29,514 bases of DNA from Lingula anatina (Eukaryota > Brachiopoda > Lingulata > Lingulida > Lingulidae). Below are positions 1 to 9,071 of the stretch, piece after piece (position 1 is the stretch's first letter; each line of letters opens with the position of its first letter). The stretch is taken from positions 139,472-168,985 of the forward strand of contig NW_019775568.1 of assembly GCF_001039355.2 (NCBI RefSeq). The letters run 5' to 3'. The position numbers and the translations under genes were made by a program. The notes under the pieces are model-generated. The model made no database searches. It had not been told where the DNA came from and saw only the letters and a program-made list of their open reading frames with translations.

Positions 1-12
1 CCGGCCGATGCA
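1..12 (+). tRNA. 3' tip of a tRNA-Gly, cut by the window edge
   Basis: The first 12 bases match the 3' acceptor end of the complete tRNA-Gly(GCC) at 2454-2524, including the discriminator A. The following bases (aatatgttt against aatgttcgtt) stay similar for only a few positions. Most of the gene lies outside the window, so this is either a second tRNA-Gly or a partial copy. Confidence 0.55.
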
Positions 13-61
13 ATATGTTTTATTTTGGTTCGATTTTTTCTCTCTGGCAAAGAAACAGGCT

Positions 62-93
<32 letters not shown>

Positions 94-96
94 AAA
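62..96. repeat. (CA)n microsatellite followed by an A run
   Basis: About 14 CA units run directly into eight or so A residues. Simple sequence without coding meaning. Confidence 0.9.
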
Positions 97-361
97 TGCC
101 GATAACAAAAAACATTTCACTCAACAAGCTCCAACATCTGGTTGCCTGTCAGTAACTGTAGTCATATGATCCGTATTATTTTTGCTTTCTCATATTTTAA
201 AAATACGTTATTTACATTGGCAGAGTTAGAGGGGGGGGGGGGGGTGAACCCTCCTTCAGTTTCTGAAAAATATATCACACCAATATTCCCCTCTTGAAAT
301 TAGAATTTTGACTCGCAAAATTATAGTTCTAAACCGTACCAAACGGCACTGTTTGCTCTCC

Positions 362-402
<41 letters not shown>

Positions 403-960
403 ACACACGCAAAAAAAAAAAAGAAAAAAAATGTGCCCTTGAGCAAGCCCCGAACACCACCCCAAGGGGGCATTGGTCGGCTTATCATCTGAGGCCTGTA
501 GTTCCGGACCCACCCTTCAAATAATCCTGGTTCCACCTCTGTATTTACATTATGTTATTTACGTATATTTCAAAATAGTTTTTAACAAGCGTAAACTTGT
601 CTTTCTTAGTTTCATGAGTAGGTTTTTTTTGTTAAGATAACGAAGTCTTTCATTTCATACAATAAATCATTTCTTTAAAATAAAAGTCCTGAAATGATGT
701 AGACCGCGTTAACTGTTGCGCTGTCGAGACGGTCAGATTTTTAAGTTAACATTGACGGGTATCTAATTTTTTTGGCGGTAGACGGTCAAAAATGTAGGAT
801 GGATCAACAAAGATAATTTGGAAGACTGTCAGAAAATATCTCTGGATCCGCCCCTGGGGGGGGGGGGGAGGGGGGCATACGCCACTTATCTAGTCACGAT
901 CGTCTTCAGAGTTGGATGCGTGTGTGGGAGTGGAGAGAAGGGACGTCCATTTTTATGCAG
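97..960. other. Non-coding stretch with (CA)n, poly-A and poly-G tracts
   Basis: No supportable gene. It holds a (CA)n tract at 365-409, an A run at 411-430 and G runs near 231-244 and 856-870. The open frames crossing these tracts are low-complexity artefacts (VCVCVC, FFFFF). Confidence 0.7.
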
Positions 961-968
961 CGTGAATA

Positions 969-1171
969 TACTCATATGGGAATCAATAATAAAATTTAAT
1001 ATTCTAACAGTTAAAACATTTTTCAGTTCCACGAGAAGTATATGATTAAATGTTCCCCTGAAAATATGCATTTATTGCTACAATAATTTTATTTCTTATG
1101 GGTATTATTGCTAATCAACTGAAAAAATATAGGCATCATGAGGTAAATATCCAGTCATTTTGAAAGAATTC
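969..1171 (+). repeat. Dispersed repeat, copy A, first part
   Basis: Clear similarity to 7456-7658. Shared landmarks in the same order are catatgggaat, taaaatttaatattcta, ccacgagaag, aatcaactgaaaaaa and gcatcatgaggtaaatatcc. No coding frame is kept between the copies, so this is an old interspersed repeat of unknown class. Its continuation is at 1762-2020. Confidence 0.75.
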
Positions 1172-1236
1172 TCCACTCCAACTGCACCCCATCTTCTGCC
1201 TCTTTGGATGAATCATCTCCGACTTTCACAATCAAA

Positions 1237-1460
1237 GGGTGCATGCCCAGAGATTTAGATCGATCCAGAGATTTAGATTTAGATGGACCTAACTCCTTGG
1301 GGGTTCACGCTAAATTGCAGTCAGCCGAGCGCGCACCATAGTTAATTACCCCCTTACAGCTTTTAGTAGGCGGGACAGACGCTTAAGCTGGCTAAGCTGA
1401 CAGTAAACTAATGAGACTCCCCACAGGGATAGATCGATCTAAAATCTATGGGAATGGGGT
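1237..1460 (+). mobile_element. Tourist-like MITE copy 1 (longer subfamily)
   Basis: Closely matches 14755-14980 in opposite orientation; both share the internal block ggttcacgctaaattgcag and the terminal gatcgatct motifs. It is inserted between the two halves of dispersed repeat copy A. The flanks read CAAA on both sides, a possible target duplication. Non-coding, non-autonomous element. Confidence 0.8.
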
Positions 1461-1761
1461 CAAAGAGATAGAAATCTATTTGTAGTATCAGGGATGGATC
1501 CAGGACAATTTGTAGGGGGTCCATTTATTTATTTATTATTTTCTTATTATTTTTTTAAGAATGACAGGTCACGGATGCGTAGCCGACCCTCGTCCTCTTA
1601 GCGCGGGGTTCGTGGACTGCTCAAGGGCCTTGAAAAAAAAATTGTTTTTGAGTTTAGACGGTGCCATTTGTTACGGTTTAGATCAATGATTCAATTTGTA
1701 AAAATTACAATTTCAAAATGTGAATTTTGCTCTGATATTTTTCCCCCGAAACATAAGTGTG

Positions 1762-2020
1762 TGTTCTGACGGAGAGCATAGGTCAAGGCACGGAAATCAG
1801 TTTTCAGGGGTGATGGGTTGGGCTACATTTTCTACTTTACTGATTTACATGAGCAAATTCCCAATCATTTTATAATATCTAATTATATTAAATCCACAAA
1901 ATTATACCCTTCCTATATAAAGTGTTCATTTTAAAAACTTGTTGCATATACAGCATATCGCGGGAACATTTGCATTCCCTCAAACGAAATTACATGTCGT
2001 CTGCAGCTCACTCGCGCTAT
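1762..2020 (+). repeat. Dispersed repeat, copy A, second part
   Basis: Matches 7787-8060 in order: ttctgacggagag, aggtca, gatgggttgggc, ctacattttctactttactgattta, gcgggaaca and gtcgtctgcagc. In copy A the two halves are about 590 bp apart, partly because of the MITE at 1237-1460. In copy B they are about 130 bp apart. Confidence 0.75.
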
Positions 2021-2453
2021 GGTTTCAAAAATTAAAATAGAATAAGAAACGATTATTCCAAAATAACTTGAGCAATGTCGCGTAGGACATCTTTTGTTTA
2101 GAAGCCTTATGCAATGCATGTTCATTGTTCAGGATGTACTGAACAAGTAAAACTAATACCTGTGCCGGTTATTGCATTCATCACGCACATCAGTGCATGG
2201 CAAAGATAGACCTATATGTCTGTGTGTATCTGTAAATATGTAAATCGCTGCGTCCCACAAAATTGGTTTACTCATGTTTAAAATATTGTGATATGTTATA
2301 CAGTTTGATGGGATGCCTAACCTTTGGACATAATAAGAGAATATTTTTATGTCCAAGGCTAACCGGACCCAGTGTTTGAGCTAAATTTGAAGATAACACC
2401 GAAGGAGGTCGAAGGTAGGAGTCTCGTGTAAGTTATAAAGCAATATCGTAATC
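2021..2453. other. Intergenic, nothing recognised
   Basis: No domain-like frame, no RNA gene and no clear repeat was seen between the dispersed repeat and the tRNA gene. Confidence 0.6.
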
Positions 2454-2524
2454 GCATCGGTGGTTCAGTGGTAGAATGCTCGCCTGCCACGCGGGCGGCC
2501 CGGGTTCGATTCCCGGCCGATGCA
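2454..2524 (+). tRNA. tRNA-Gly(GCC)
   Basis: A complete 71-nt cloverleaf without intron. The acceptor stem GCATCGG (2454-2460) pairs with CCGATGC (2517-2523), followed by discriminator A at 2524. The D arm contains GGTTCAGTGGTAGAAT (internal A box). The anticodon GCC is at 2486-2488 in loop CTGCCAC. The T arm GGGTTCGATTCCC is the internal B box. The sequence is close to the animal tRNA-Gly(GCC) consensus with compensated acceptor changes, which suggests a functional gene. It decodes GGC and GGU. Confidence 0.97.
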
Positions 2525-2713
2525 ATGTTCGTTTTCATTTACAGATCTTTTATCTTTATTATATAGTAAACCAATGGATATTTCACAGGATTGCATTTGT
2601 CTACATTTGTGAATGTAAAACAAAAATAATGAACAATAAAATAGAATAAAAAATACGTATTGGAAAAAACTTAAATCTTGCCTTTCGTTCACTATGCATT
2701 TTATTCAATATTA

Positions 2714-2927
2714 CACCCCATTTCCATAGATTAGATCGACCTACTTTAGATCGACTAACACCCTGGGGGTTCACGCTAAATAGCTGTCAGCCGGGCGGAC
2801 ACGAAAGTTAATTACCTCCTTACAGCTTGTAGTAGGCGGGGCGGACATTTAAGTCGGATTATCTGAAAGTAATCTAGTGAGACTCCCCGCGGGGATAGAT
2901 CGATCTTAAATCTATGGGAATAGAGCC
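2714..2927 (+). mobile_element. Tourist-like MITE copy 2 (214-bp subfamily)
   Basis: Starts CACCCCATTTCC and ends GGGAATAGAGCC. The inverted termini share tagatcgatct-like blocks. Flanks are TTA on the left and TAA on the right. Non-coding. LINE reverse-transcriptase sequence starts immediately to its right (LSEL..., YAND), and the codons just to the left can read LFNI, so the MITE may sit inside the LINE frame. Same 214-bp length as the copies at 15323 and 20862. Confidence 0.85.
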
Positions 2928-3079
2928 TAAGTGAACTTCACATAAATGATACCTCAACAAGAGTTGAGGGTCTAAGTCACATACTATACGCTAACGACCT
3001 ATTCTTACTCTTACAAACAAAAGAAGGACTACAGACCCTGCTCAACAAACTTGAAAAGTACTGTATGAAATGGAAATGA
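2928..3079 (+). pseudogene. Non-LTR retrotransposon RT fragment, 5' piece
   Basis: One frame reads LSELHIND...LSHILYANDLFLLL followed by GLQTLLNKLEKYCMKWK. This is the catalytic part of a LINE reverse transcriptase. The usual YADD box is YAND, with the first catalytic Asp changed to Asn. Reading stops at 3079, where a 2.7 kb insertion begins, and resumes in the same domain at 5788 with LKVNENKSKVMVFN. The element is dead: active-site change, insertions and later frame breaks. Confidence 0.85.
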
Positions 3080-3188
3080 GGTATACCAGCCCGCTTGGCG
3101 CCAGGTGTCGCTAGTGTGAATTCAGTCCTTCCACAGTCGCCATGTTGGATATCATATACGTTGGACTGTGGCACTGGCCTTAATAAAC

Positions 3189-3398
3189 ATGCCTCAGTAT
3201 TGTTGTGTAACTGAATGTCAAAGTCGGCAAGGTGGGCATAATTTTCCTGAGGATTCAGGGCTTCGTTTGAAGTGAAGGGTTGCCCATGTCAACACACCTT
3301 CCATGTTAAAAGGACAGTTACAACTTGACCCAGGCACAGTAATTAGGCCCCTAAAGATAGATGAGTTGCCTCAAAAAGAATACACGTAGAAGGGTTAA
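3189..3398 (+). pseudogene. THAP zinc-finger domain remnant
   Basis: An ATG opens MPQYCCVTECQSRQGGHNFP, matching the THAP N-terminus: the first cysteine pair of the C2CH zinc site in a CxxxC arrangement, then the H-x-FP motif. The frame continues to GLRLK and meets a stop where THAP domains normally have Trp. A further readable piece (RVAHVNTPSMLKG...) precedes more stops. The second C-x2-H pair was not found. THAP domains are sequence-specific DNA-binding modules of P-element-like and other transposases, which agrees with the inverted-repeat insertion around it. Broken and presumed non-functional. Confidence 0.55.
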
Positions 3399-3642
3399 TT
3401 GATCTTGGAAAAACTTATAAAGTTTTGGAAAGAGAGCTCCATAGCAAGAAAGTGCCCCTAGGAAGTATGATTTATCAAAGTGCGTTTTCTTATGTCCGTA
3501 ATTTCAGAAGAGTTGTCAGTAAATATATATAAGTGCCGGTAGCCTACTACCCGCATAAGGTTGTGTTATTAAGTAATATCCTTTTTTATTGATGTATTGA
3601 GCATGACCGGTAATGTTAATTAAATAATTATTTTTATTTAAA

Positions 3643-4245
3643 ATCATTATTCAGTACCTCGTAAGAATCATAAAACTAGGTATAGTTAGATAATTTATTT
3701 GTTCATGTATAGATGCAATTTCTCAGCCAATGGAATAATGCATGTTTGGAAATCTTTTTGTAACAGTTTAAGAAATAAAATTTAAAGAAAGAAAACATTT
3801 TATAAATGAACAGTTTTTATTCTTTTTTTACAAAATAGCACTTCTGAATTGTTTTACTTGAGTAGAAACACCATATTATTTCATCGCTCTGAAAATTCAT
3901 TAAAAAGCAGCAAAACCAAATGTTTTATTTAAACAAAATAATTATTCAGTCCATAGTAAAAACCATGAAACCATGTAATACTTAGATAATTTATTTGTGC
4001 TATAACTTTCCTGATTATATAGCTGCAATTTCTCAGCCAATGGATTACTGTAGGTATGGAAAACTTTTTGTAACAGTTTAAGAAATAAAAATTAAAGAAA
4101 GCAAACATTTTACAAATGAACAGTTTTTTTGTTCCTTTTTACAAAATAGTACTTATGAATTATTTTACTTGAATAGAACCACCACATTATGTCAGCACTT
4201 TGAAAATTCTTTTAAAAGCAGAAAAACCAAATTATTTGCTGTAAA
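3643..4245 (+). repeat. Tandem duplication, about 310-bp period, two units
   Basis: Unit 1 (about 3643-3945) and unit 2 (about 3946-4245) share gcaatttctcagccaatgga, tttttgtaacagtttaagaaataaa, acatttta.aaatgaacagttttt and caaaatag.actt.tgaatt.ttttacttga in the same order. The anchor taacagttta lies at 3761 and 4071. AT-rich and non-coding. Fragments of the unit (caaattatttcat, aaaatagcaac) recur up to about 4400, suggesting a decayed third unit. Confidence 0.8.
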
Positions 4246-4469
4246 TACAACTATCAAATTATTTCATCCCACCAAAAATACTTTACAAAATAGCAACATA
4301 GCTTTTTTCTCATTACAGTTAAATATTATTAAAAACAGCATAAACACATAAGTACTTTTTGTAAAGAATATAGCAACACCAAATTATTTCATTTTAGTTA
4401 AAAATTTTTTTTTAAATGGCACTTCAAAATTGTGATTGCAGCTAAAACCATCTCATACAGGGGTACTTT

Positions 4470-4988
4470 CTATAAACTAGCTGACACGTACTTCCTATAG
4501 TGTTTTTCATTAAAAAAAGTTATCCTCGGCAAAATACATGTAGAAAAATATCCAGTGTCAGAATGAATCAACCCCACAAACAGATCTTTGAATGTAAACA
4601 CAACAAAATAGCAGAATGGGCGATTCGTAATGAACATCTGGCCTTCTAACTGAGTAAAGTATTTGCAGGTTTTCTTTAGGCCCAGATTTGTGCACGAGAT
4701 ACACATTCCAAAAGGGGAAATCAGGTCCGGGTCCAACTGTCATGTGTCTGCAATGGTTTTGGACACAACAATGATTCATACAGTTTGTTTATATACTTCT
4801 TCTCTGTAGCTGCAATTATCTCTCCAAATCTTGAGGCAGTGATCCGCCATTGTCTCTCCTTGTGTCAGATTGCGCTCTTTCCTTGTTATAACTTGCTTAC
4901 TCAGTGTCCTTCGCTGTTTGTTCCTCAACCTGAAATATTCATATCCCATTAAAGCATGGTAGATGGTTACAGCATTAAATAGATACAA
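4470..4988 (-). pseudogene. YqaJ-type (lambda-exonuclease-like) nuclease domain remnant
   Basis: Minus strand. The frame at 4470-4736 contains KYFTQLEGQMFITNRPFCYF, then VVFTFKD and IHSDTGYFSTCILPRITFF. This is the order seen at the C-terminal part of YqaJ/lambda-exonuclease-fold nucleases: YY-Q-QGQM, FVV(Y/F)T, D..FW...LPKL..F. Upstream (4776-4988) a second frame reads RTLSKQVITRKERN, joined by a frameshift near 4740-4780. The fold gives 5'-3' exonuclease activity in phages and occurs in animal repeat-associated genes. Frameshifts show it is not functional. The SAP exon at 5577-5677 probably belongs to the same gene. Confidence 0.6.
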
Positions 4989-5576
4989 TTTAGATTAGTT
5001 TAGATACAATATTATAATTCTATGATGTCACCTATCACCTAGTTTGATAATTCTTTCTCATATTTGGGCCCGATTCTTAATAGTAGACCTCTGTTTTCAC
5101 TTACATCATTCCCTCTATCCATGCTTTATTCTTTTCATGGCACTTGGCAATAGTTGTTGTCCATCACAGCCGCCTGTAAGTCAGCTTTAGGGTAGGCATT
5201 ACTGGTGGCTACATCAATCTTTGCCGCTGATGTGAAGTGATAGGTAAGATTCCTGAAGTAATCATTTTATCCTGCTCTTGAAGTTGGCTGTCCTGGGGTC
5301 CTGAAATCGACAGTTTCAGGCTTTGCCCCCGATATATGGGCCTTCTTTGGGTAACCTTATAAAGAAAATAAATAAGTACATTTACTAAGTATAAAAATCT
5401 TTCGTGCTACTAAAACAAAATATGAGCGTAGGCCTACTCGTACCTACAGTAGTCTACATGTACATGTACATAACATGTCAGATTTGACACACACACCTCG
5501 ACTAATTTTTGATTTTTTCAAGGAAAATAGTTAGCATTCGTGTTTTTCAAGCACTAAATGAAAAGAAAACACATAC

Positions 5577-5677
5577 CTTCCAGTCAATTCACATTTTCAT
5601 CCAGATGTTATGGCACCACATTCAAGTAAATTGCGTTTGAGTTGGTTCACTGTCAGCGACGCGTGCACACGCTCCAT
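5577..5677 (-). pseudogene. SAP-domain exon, upstream part of the YqaJ gene remnant
   Basis: Minus strand. ATG (5677-5675) opens MERVHASLTVNQLKRNLLEC, then GAITSG, a stop, KCELTGR, and a donor-like gtatgt at 5576-5571. This follows the SAP pattern L-x-V-x-QLK-x2-L-x3-G-x3-SG-x-K-x-EL-x2-R, a short DNA-binding helix-extension-helix motif. A stop replaces a codon between SG and K. It lies about 110 bp inside the right end of the insertion and in the same orientation as the YqaJ piece. The 5060-5350 stretch between them also yields short decayed frames. Confidence 0.6.
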
Positions 5678-5787
5678 GTTAAACTCTGGTGTAAAGCCGT
5701 GAGCGAGATTCTGCGAGATTTTAGAAGGACTGCTTTCACCCCACGCCATGCCCATCTAGCGGCAGACCCTTAAAGCGGGTATTCCCC

Positions 5788-7030
5788 ATTGAAGGTAAAT
5801 GAAAATAAATCTAAAGTTATGGTATTCAATAAGCTTGAGAAAATTGACCCACATACGTTTACCATAAATAATAGACCTATGGAAACAGTTAAGCAGTTCT
5901 CATACTTGGGAATAATTTTTACAAACACAGGATCCTTAAAACAGACAATGGAAAACCTCAAACAAAAGGCCCTCAAAGCTATGTTTTCATTAAAAGGGAT
6001 GCTAAATTCTCAAGAAATTTCTTCACCCCTACTAACCATGAAACTTTTTGACCAAATGATAAAACCGATCCTGCTATATGGCTGTGAAGTCTGGGCACAA
6101 GAGATATTTATAGACAAAAAAATGACACTACACAAATTGAATAAGATGCCATTCGAACAGATACATTAAAAAATGTGTAAATGGACACTAGGTCTCAGAA
6201 AAACTTCCGGTAATAATGCTTGTAGGGCAGAACTTGGACGCCTTCCACTGTATTTGGACATTGTAACTTTGGTGTCCAAATACAGTGCAAGACTGGACAA
6301 CCTTTCAACTCACAGACTAGTCTAACAAGCTTACGACATGGAAAAAACAGAAAAGGAAAAGAACTGGTTTTGGGCCACTACAAATCTTTCGGCATGTTGG
6401 GAAGTATACCACCCAAATAACAACACACATACTAAAATCCACAACCAGCAATATCTAAAGGAAGAAATAATAAAAAAAAAATAAAGTCAAATTTTTGGGA
6501 AGAATTGCAAAAAGGAGAAAACAATAAACTCAGAACATATGGAAAAACTAAGCACACTTACGAAGCTGAACCTTATGTAAAACTCAATGTTTCTTTAGCT
6601 CAAAAGAAGCATTAGCAAAAATGAGGATCAGTGATCATGAATTAGAAATTGAAAGAGGGCGATATACAAAACCAAAGAAACCAATTGACAAAAGGAAATG
6701 TCCCCACTGCGACTCAATAGAAGATGAAGCACACTTTTTTCTAGAATGCAGTGAACACAGAGTCGAACGGGAAATACTGTTCGCTCCCATACCGGAGGTG
6801 AATTTGCAGGGTCCAACAGACAATAAACCATCTATTTTACTCAATCCACTCTCTGCGCAGAGTGTGATTGCCATATGTAAATTTGTAAACAGTGCAATTA
6901 AAAGCGTGTATCCCTGCGTGGATGAGCATAGTTTAATAATTAAATTATTCTTATAATGTTTGTATTAGTTAGAGAGCCTGTAAATGTAAACCATTTCTTT
7001 GAGCTCAATAAATTATTATTATTATAATAT
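5788..7030 (+). pseudogene. Non-LTR retrotransposon, RT C-terminus to 3' end
   Basis: Continues the RT frame of 2928-3079. It reads KVNENKSKVMVFNK, SYLGIIFTNTGSLK and PILLYGCEVWAQE, the classic post-catalytic palm/thumb region. After a stop at 6169 it continues in other frames: RKTSGNNACRAELGRLPLYL (to about 6313) and at 6621-6956 MRISDHELEIERGRY then a C-x2-C...H-x4-C zinc-binding tail (CPHCDSIEDEAHFFLEC). The element ends near 7030 after ctcaataaattattattattata, an (ATT)n-type 3' tail. Several stops and frameshifts, so inactive. The clade (Jockey, CR1 or L2-like) cannot be fixed here. Confidence 0.9.
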
Positions 7031-7366
7031 ATTTCAAAAGTACTAATTAACAGACCTTGTTTTGTGCTCTTAAACCTGAAAAAGAAAATGCTTACTTATA
7101 AACCACATATGATATTTCATATTTCCATTAATTTTGGAAACTTTTTTATCTCTTTGAAATCTTCCAATTCGAAATACTAATGTTTGTTTGCCCTCCCGCT
7201 GATAACTTCGTTTGCAGCGTCATTTAGATTGTGCTTGCGCCGGTCTCTTTACAGAGATGAACTTCACTTCCGGCCAGTTTATTACTCAAGGCAATCTGAT
7301 TTGCATATAAGAGAAAAATAGTTTTTTCTTAGTTTTGAGTTGTGTACACATTTCCCATTATCCTTC

Positions 7367-7391
7367 AAAAAAAAAAAAAAAAAAAAAAAAA
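7367..7391. repeat. Poly-A tract
   Basis: About 25 consecutive A residues. No upstream SINE-like body was recognised. Confidence 0.9.
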
Positions 7392-7455
7392 ATGTGCCTT
7401 ACGCTAAAAACTTTTGCAAGATTTGATCGGGGGGGGGGGGGTTAACTGCATGGAT

Positions 7456-7658
7456 ACATACATATGGGAATGAATAGTAAAATTTAATATTCTAGCAGTT
7501 AAAATATTTTTGAAGTACCACGAGAAGAAATATTTGATGGAATGTTTACTTGTAAATATGTTTTTATTATACTTATACATTATACGGGTAATACTGCAAA
7601 TCAACTGAAAAAAATACAAGCATCATGAGGTAAATATCCCGTCTTGTAGAAGGAATTG
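7456..7658 (+). repeat. Dispersed repeat, copy B, first part
   Basis: Partner of 969-1171 with the same ordered landmarks. A G run lies just upstream in each case (856-870 and 7430-7441). Confidence 0.75.
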
Positions 7659-7786
7659 TGAATTCCATATACATCCAATCCTCTGACATATTCCACGAGT
7701 TTCTCTGTCATACAAATGAAATATATAGACATATTTTTCTTTGTTCAAATAGACCGCGTTAATAACCAGAAAGCGCAGTAGTAAGC

Positions 7787-8060
7787 GTTCTGACGGAGAG
7801 TATAGGTCACAAAGTTCACGGAACGGAAATGGATTTCAAGGGGAGATGGGTTGGGCCTTTTGCCTGCTACATTTTCTACTTTACTGATTTAAATCAGAAA
7901 ATGCCGATGTATGTAGTTACATTAAAGTCACAAAATGAATTCACTCCAGTAGAAAGTAAATATTCTAAAATCCTTTTGCAAATACAACATCTGGCGGGAA
8001 CACCTGCCTCCCCTCAAATGAAAGTAGAGTGTCGTCTGCAGCGCACACCTGTCGCACTGC
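7787..8060 (+). repeat. Dispersed repeat, copy B, second part
   Basis: Partner of 1762-2020. An open frame of 82 codons crosses it (7829-8077), but the same stretch is full of stops in copy A and no domain is visible, so it is treated as non-coding. Confidence 0.75.
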
Positions 8061-8580
8061 AATGCGGTGAAATGTAACAGTGTTGCAAGCTTGAAATCCC
8101 TTCTTTGATGCATCAACAAATTAATCATTTTGTTCATGTTTGATGTGTATATTATTAAGGATATTAAAATGTTTAATTTTTATTTAATTCAATGTTGTTG
8201 TTGGACCTATAATAATTTGGTTGATTCGGCAGGTAAAATGCAAAAATGATGACGAGCAAAGTATTTTTGAATTTTTGACCTTGCGGGGAGGGGGGGGGGG
8301 GTCTTCGAAACATATAAAATTCCTTATTCAGAATTTTTCTCTCCCCAATTACCATGTGAATAACCATTCGAATAAAATGAGGTCATAGGCGTAGGAGCAG
8401 AGGGCCCTGATGACTTTTATTACCGCCCTCCCTCAAAGGCCTAAGTACAGGGAAGTTTATTTCCTTATTCTTTCAATCACCAGTGTCACGCACAAATAAA
8501 ATCAGTGAAGCATACATTAGACATCAGACAAGCAAATTCTTACTACATTAACATAATTTTTCCATTACCCCCTCAACCCG

Positions 8581-8581
8581 T

Positions 8582-8624
<43 letters not shown>

Positions 8625-8625
8625 T
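8581..8625. repeat. (TTTA)n microsatellite
   Basis: About 11 perfect tetranucleotide units. Confidence 0.95.
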
Positions 8626-8755
8626 ATCTAACAGAAATCTCCACCGCAACTTGCAACGTTATCGTCCAATACCAGTATATCAAGTGCCACTGTATTGTAC
8701 GACATTTTCCGTCGTTATGCGGGTCAGTCAAGGAAAGCAAACCCCCAACAGAGTT

Positions 8756-8756
<1 letters not shown>

Positions 8757-8808
<52 letters not shown>
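8757..8808. repeat. (AAT)n microsatellite
   Basis: About 17 trinucleotide units. Confidence 0.95.
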
Positions 8809-8809
<1 letters not shown>

Positions 8810-9012
8810 GTTAAATAATGTTCAGAGTTTGTCCTGATCATGATATGCGTTTGTCTCTTACACTCATTTATCAGTTTTATCAACAAATCTTTATTATCGC
8901 AGATAAAACACGGTAGATAAAAACGTGAACTACCTTTATCTACGAGTATTTTTAGGTCTTCGGTAATACTTAAATTTAACTTTAGCCCTACGATACAGGT
9001 GCTGTTCAATGA

Positions 9013-9032
9013 GTTAATGCAACGTCAGCATA
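9013..9032 (+). promoter_or_regulatory. Block conserved upstream of helical-peptide gene 1
   Basis: gttaatgcaacgtcagcat lies about 41-60 bp before the ATG and matches ggttatgctacgtcagcat at 12019-12037, at nearly the same distance from the ATG of the paralog. It contains ACGTCA, an ATF/CREB-type bZIP half-site. It may be proximal promoter or 5' UTR. Its role is inferred from conservation alone. Confidence 0.5.
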
Positions 9033-9071
9033 GATCAGATCGAGGCTCGGAGCTTCCTCCCGAGGAGAGAG

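Larger units (their letters stand above)
3080..5787. mobile_element. 2.7 kb insertion with imperfect terminal inverted repeats, nested in a LINE
   Basis: The LINE RT frame is interrupted at 3079 (MKWK) and resumes at 5788 (LKVN), so the intervening DNA arrived later. The left end ggtataccagcccgctt... and the reverse complement of the right end (ggggaatacccgctt...) align, and further in both have cgctag and cagtccttc, giving an imperfect inverted repeat of about 50-60 bp. Flanks aatga (left) and attga (right) may be a degenerate target duplication. Inside are a THAP-like start (plus strand), a tandem 310-bp duplication, and a SAP/YqaJ-like gene remnant (minus strand). It looks like a decayed cut-and-paste DNA transposon; the superfamily is not identified. 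Confidence 0.7.
8061..9010. other. Non-coding stretch with (TTTA)n and (AAT)n arrays
   Basis: No gene seen. It contains a G run at about 8288-8300, (TTTA)n at 8581-8625 and (AAT)n at 8757-8808. The frames across these arrays are homopolymeric. Confidence 0.75.

Noticed and set aside
231-870. G runs as possible G-quadruplexes
   Set aside because: Single homopolymer runs of about 13 G without the four-tract spacing. Similar runs at 7430, 8288 and 14497 look like simple-sequence noise.
7829-8077. 82-codon frame in dispersed repeat copy B
   Set aside because: The homologous stretch in copy A is interrupted by stops and no domain is visible.
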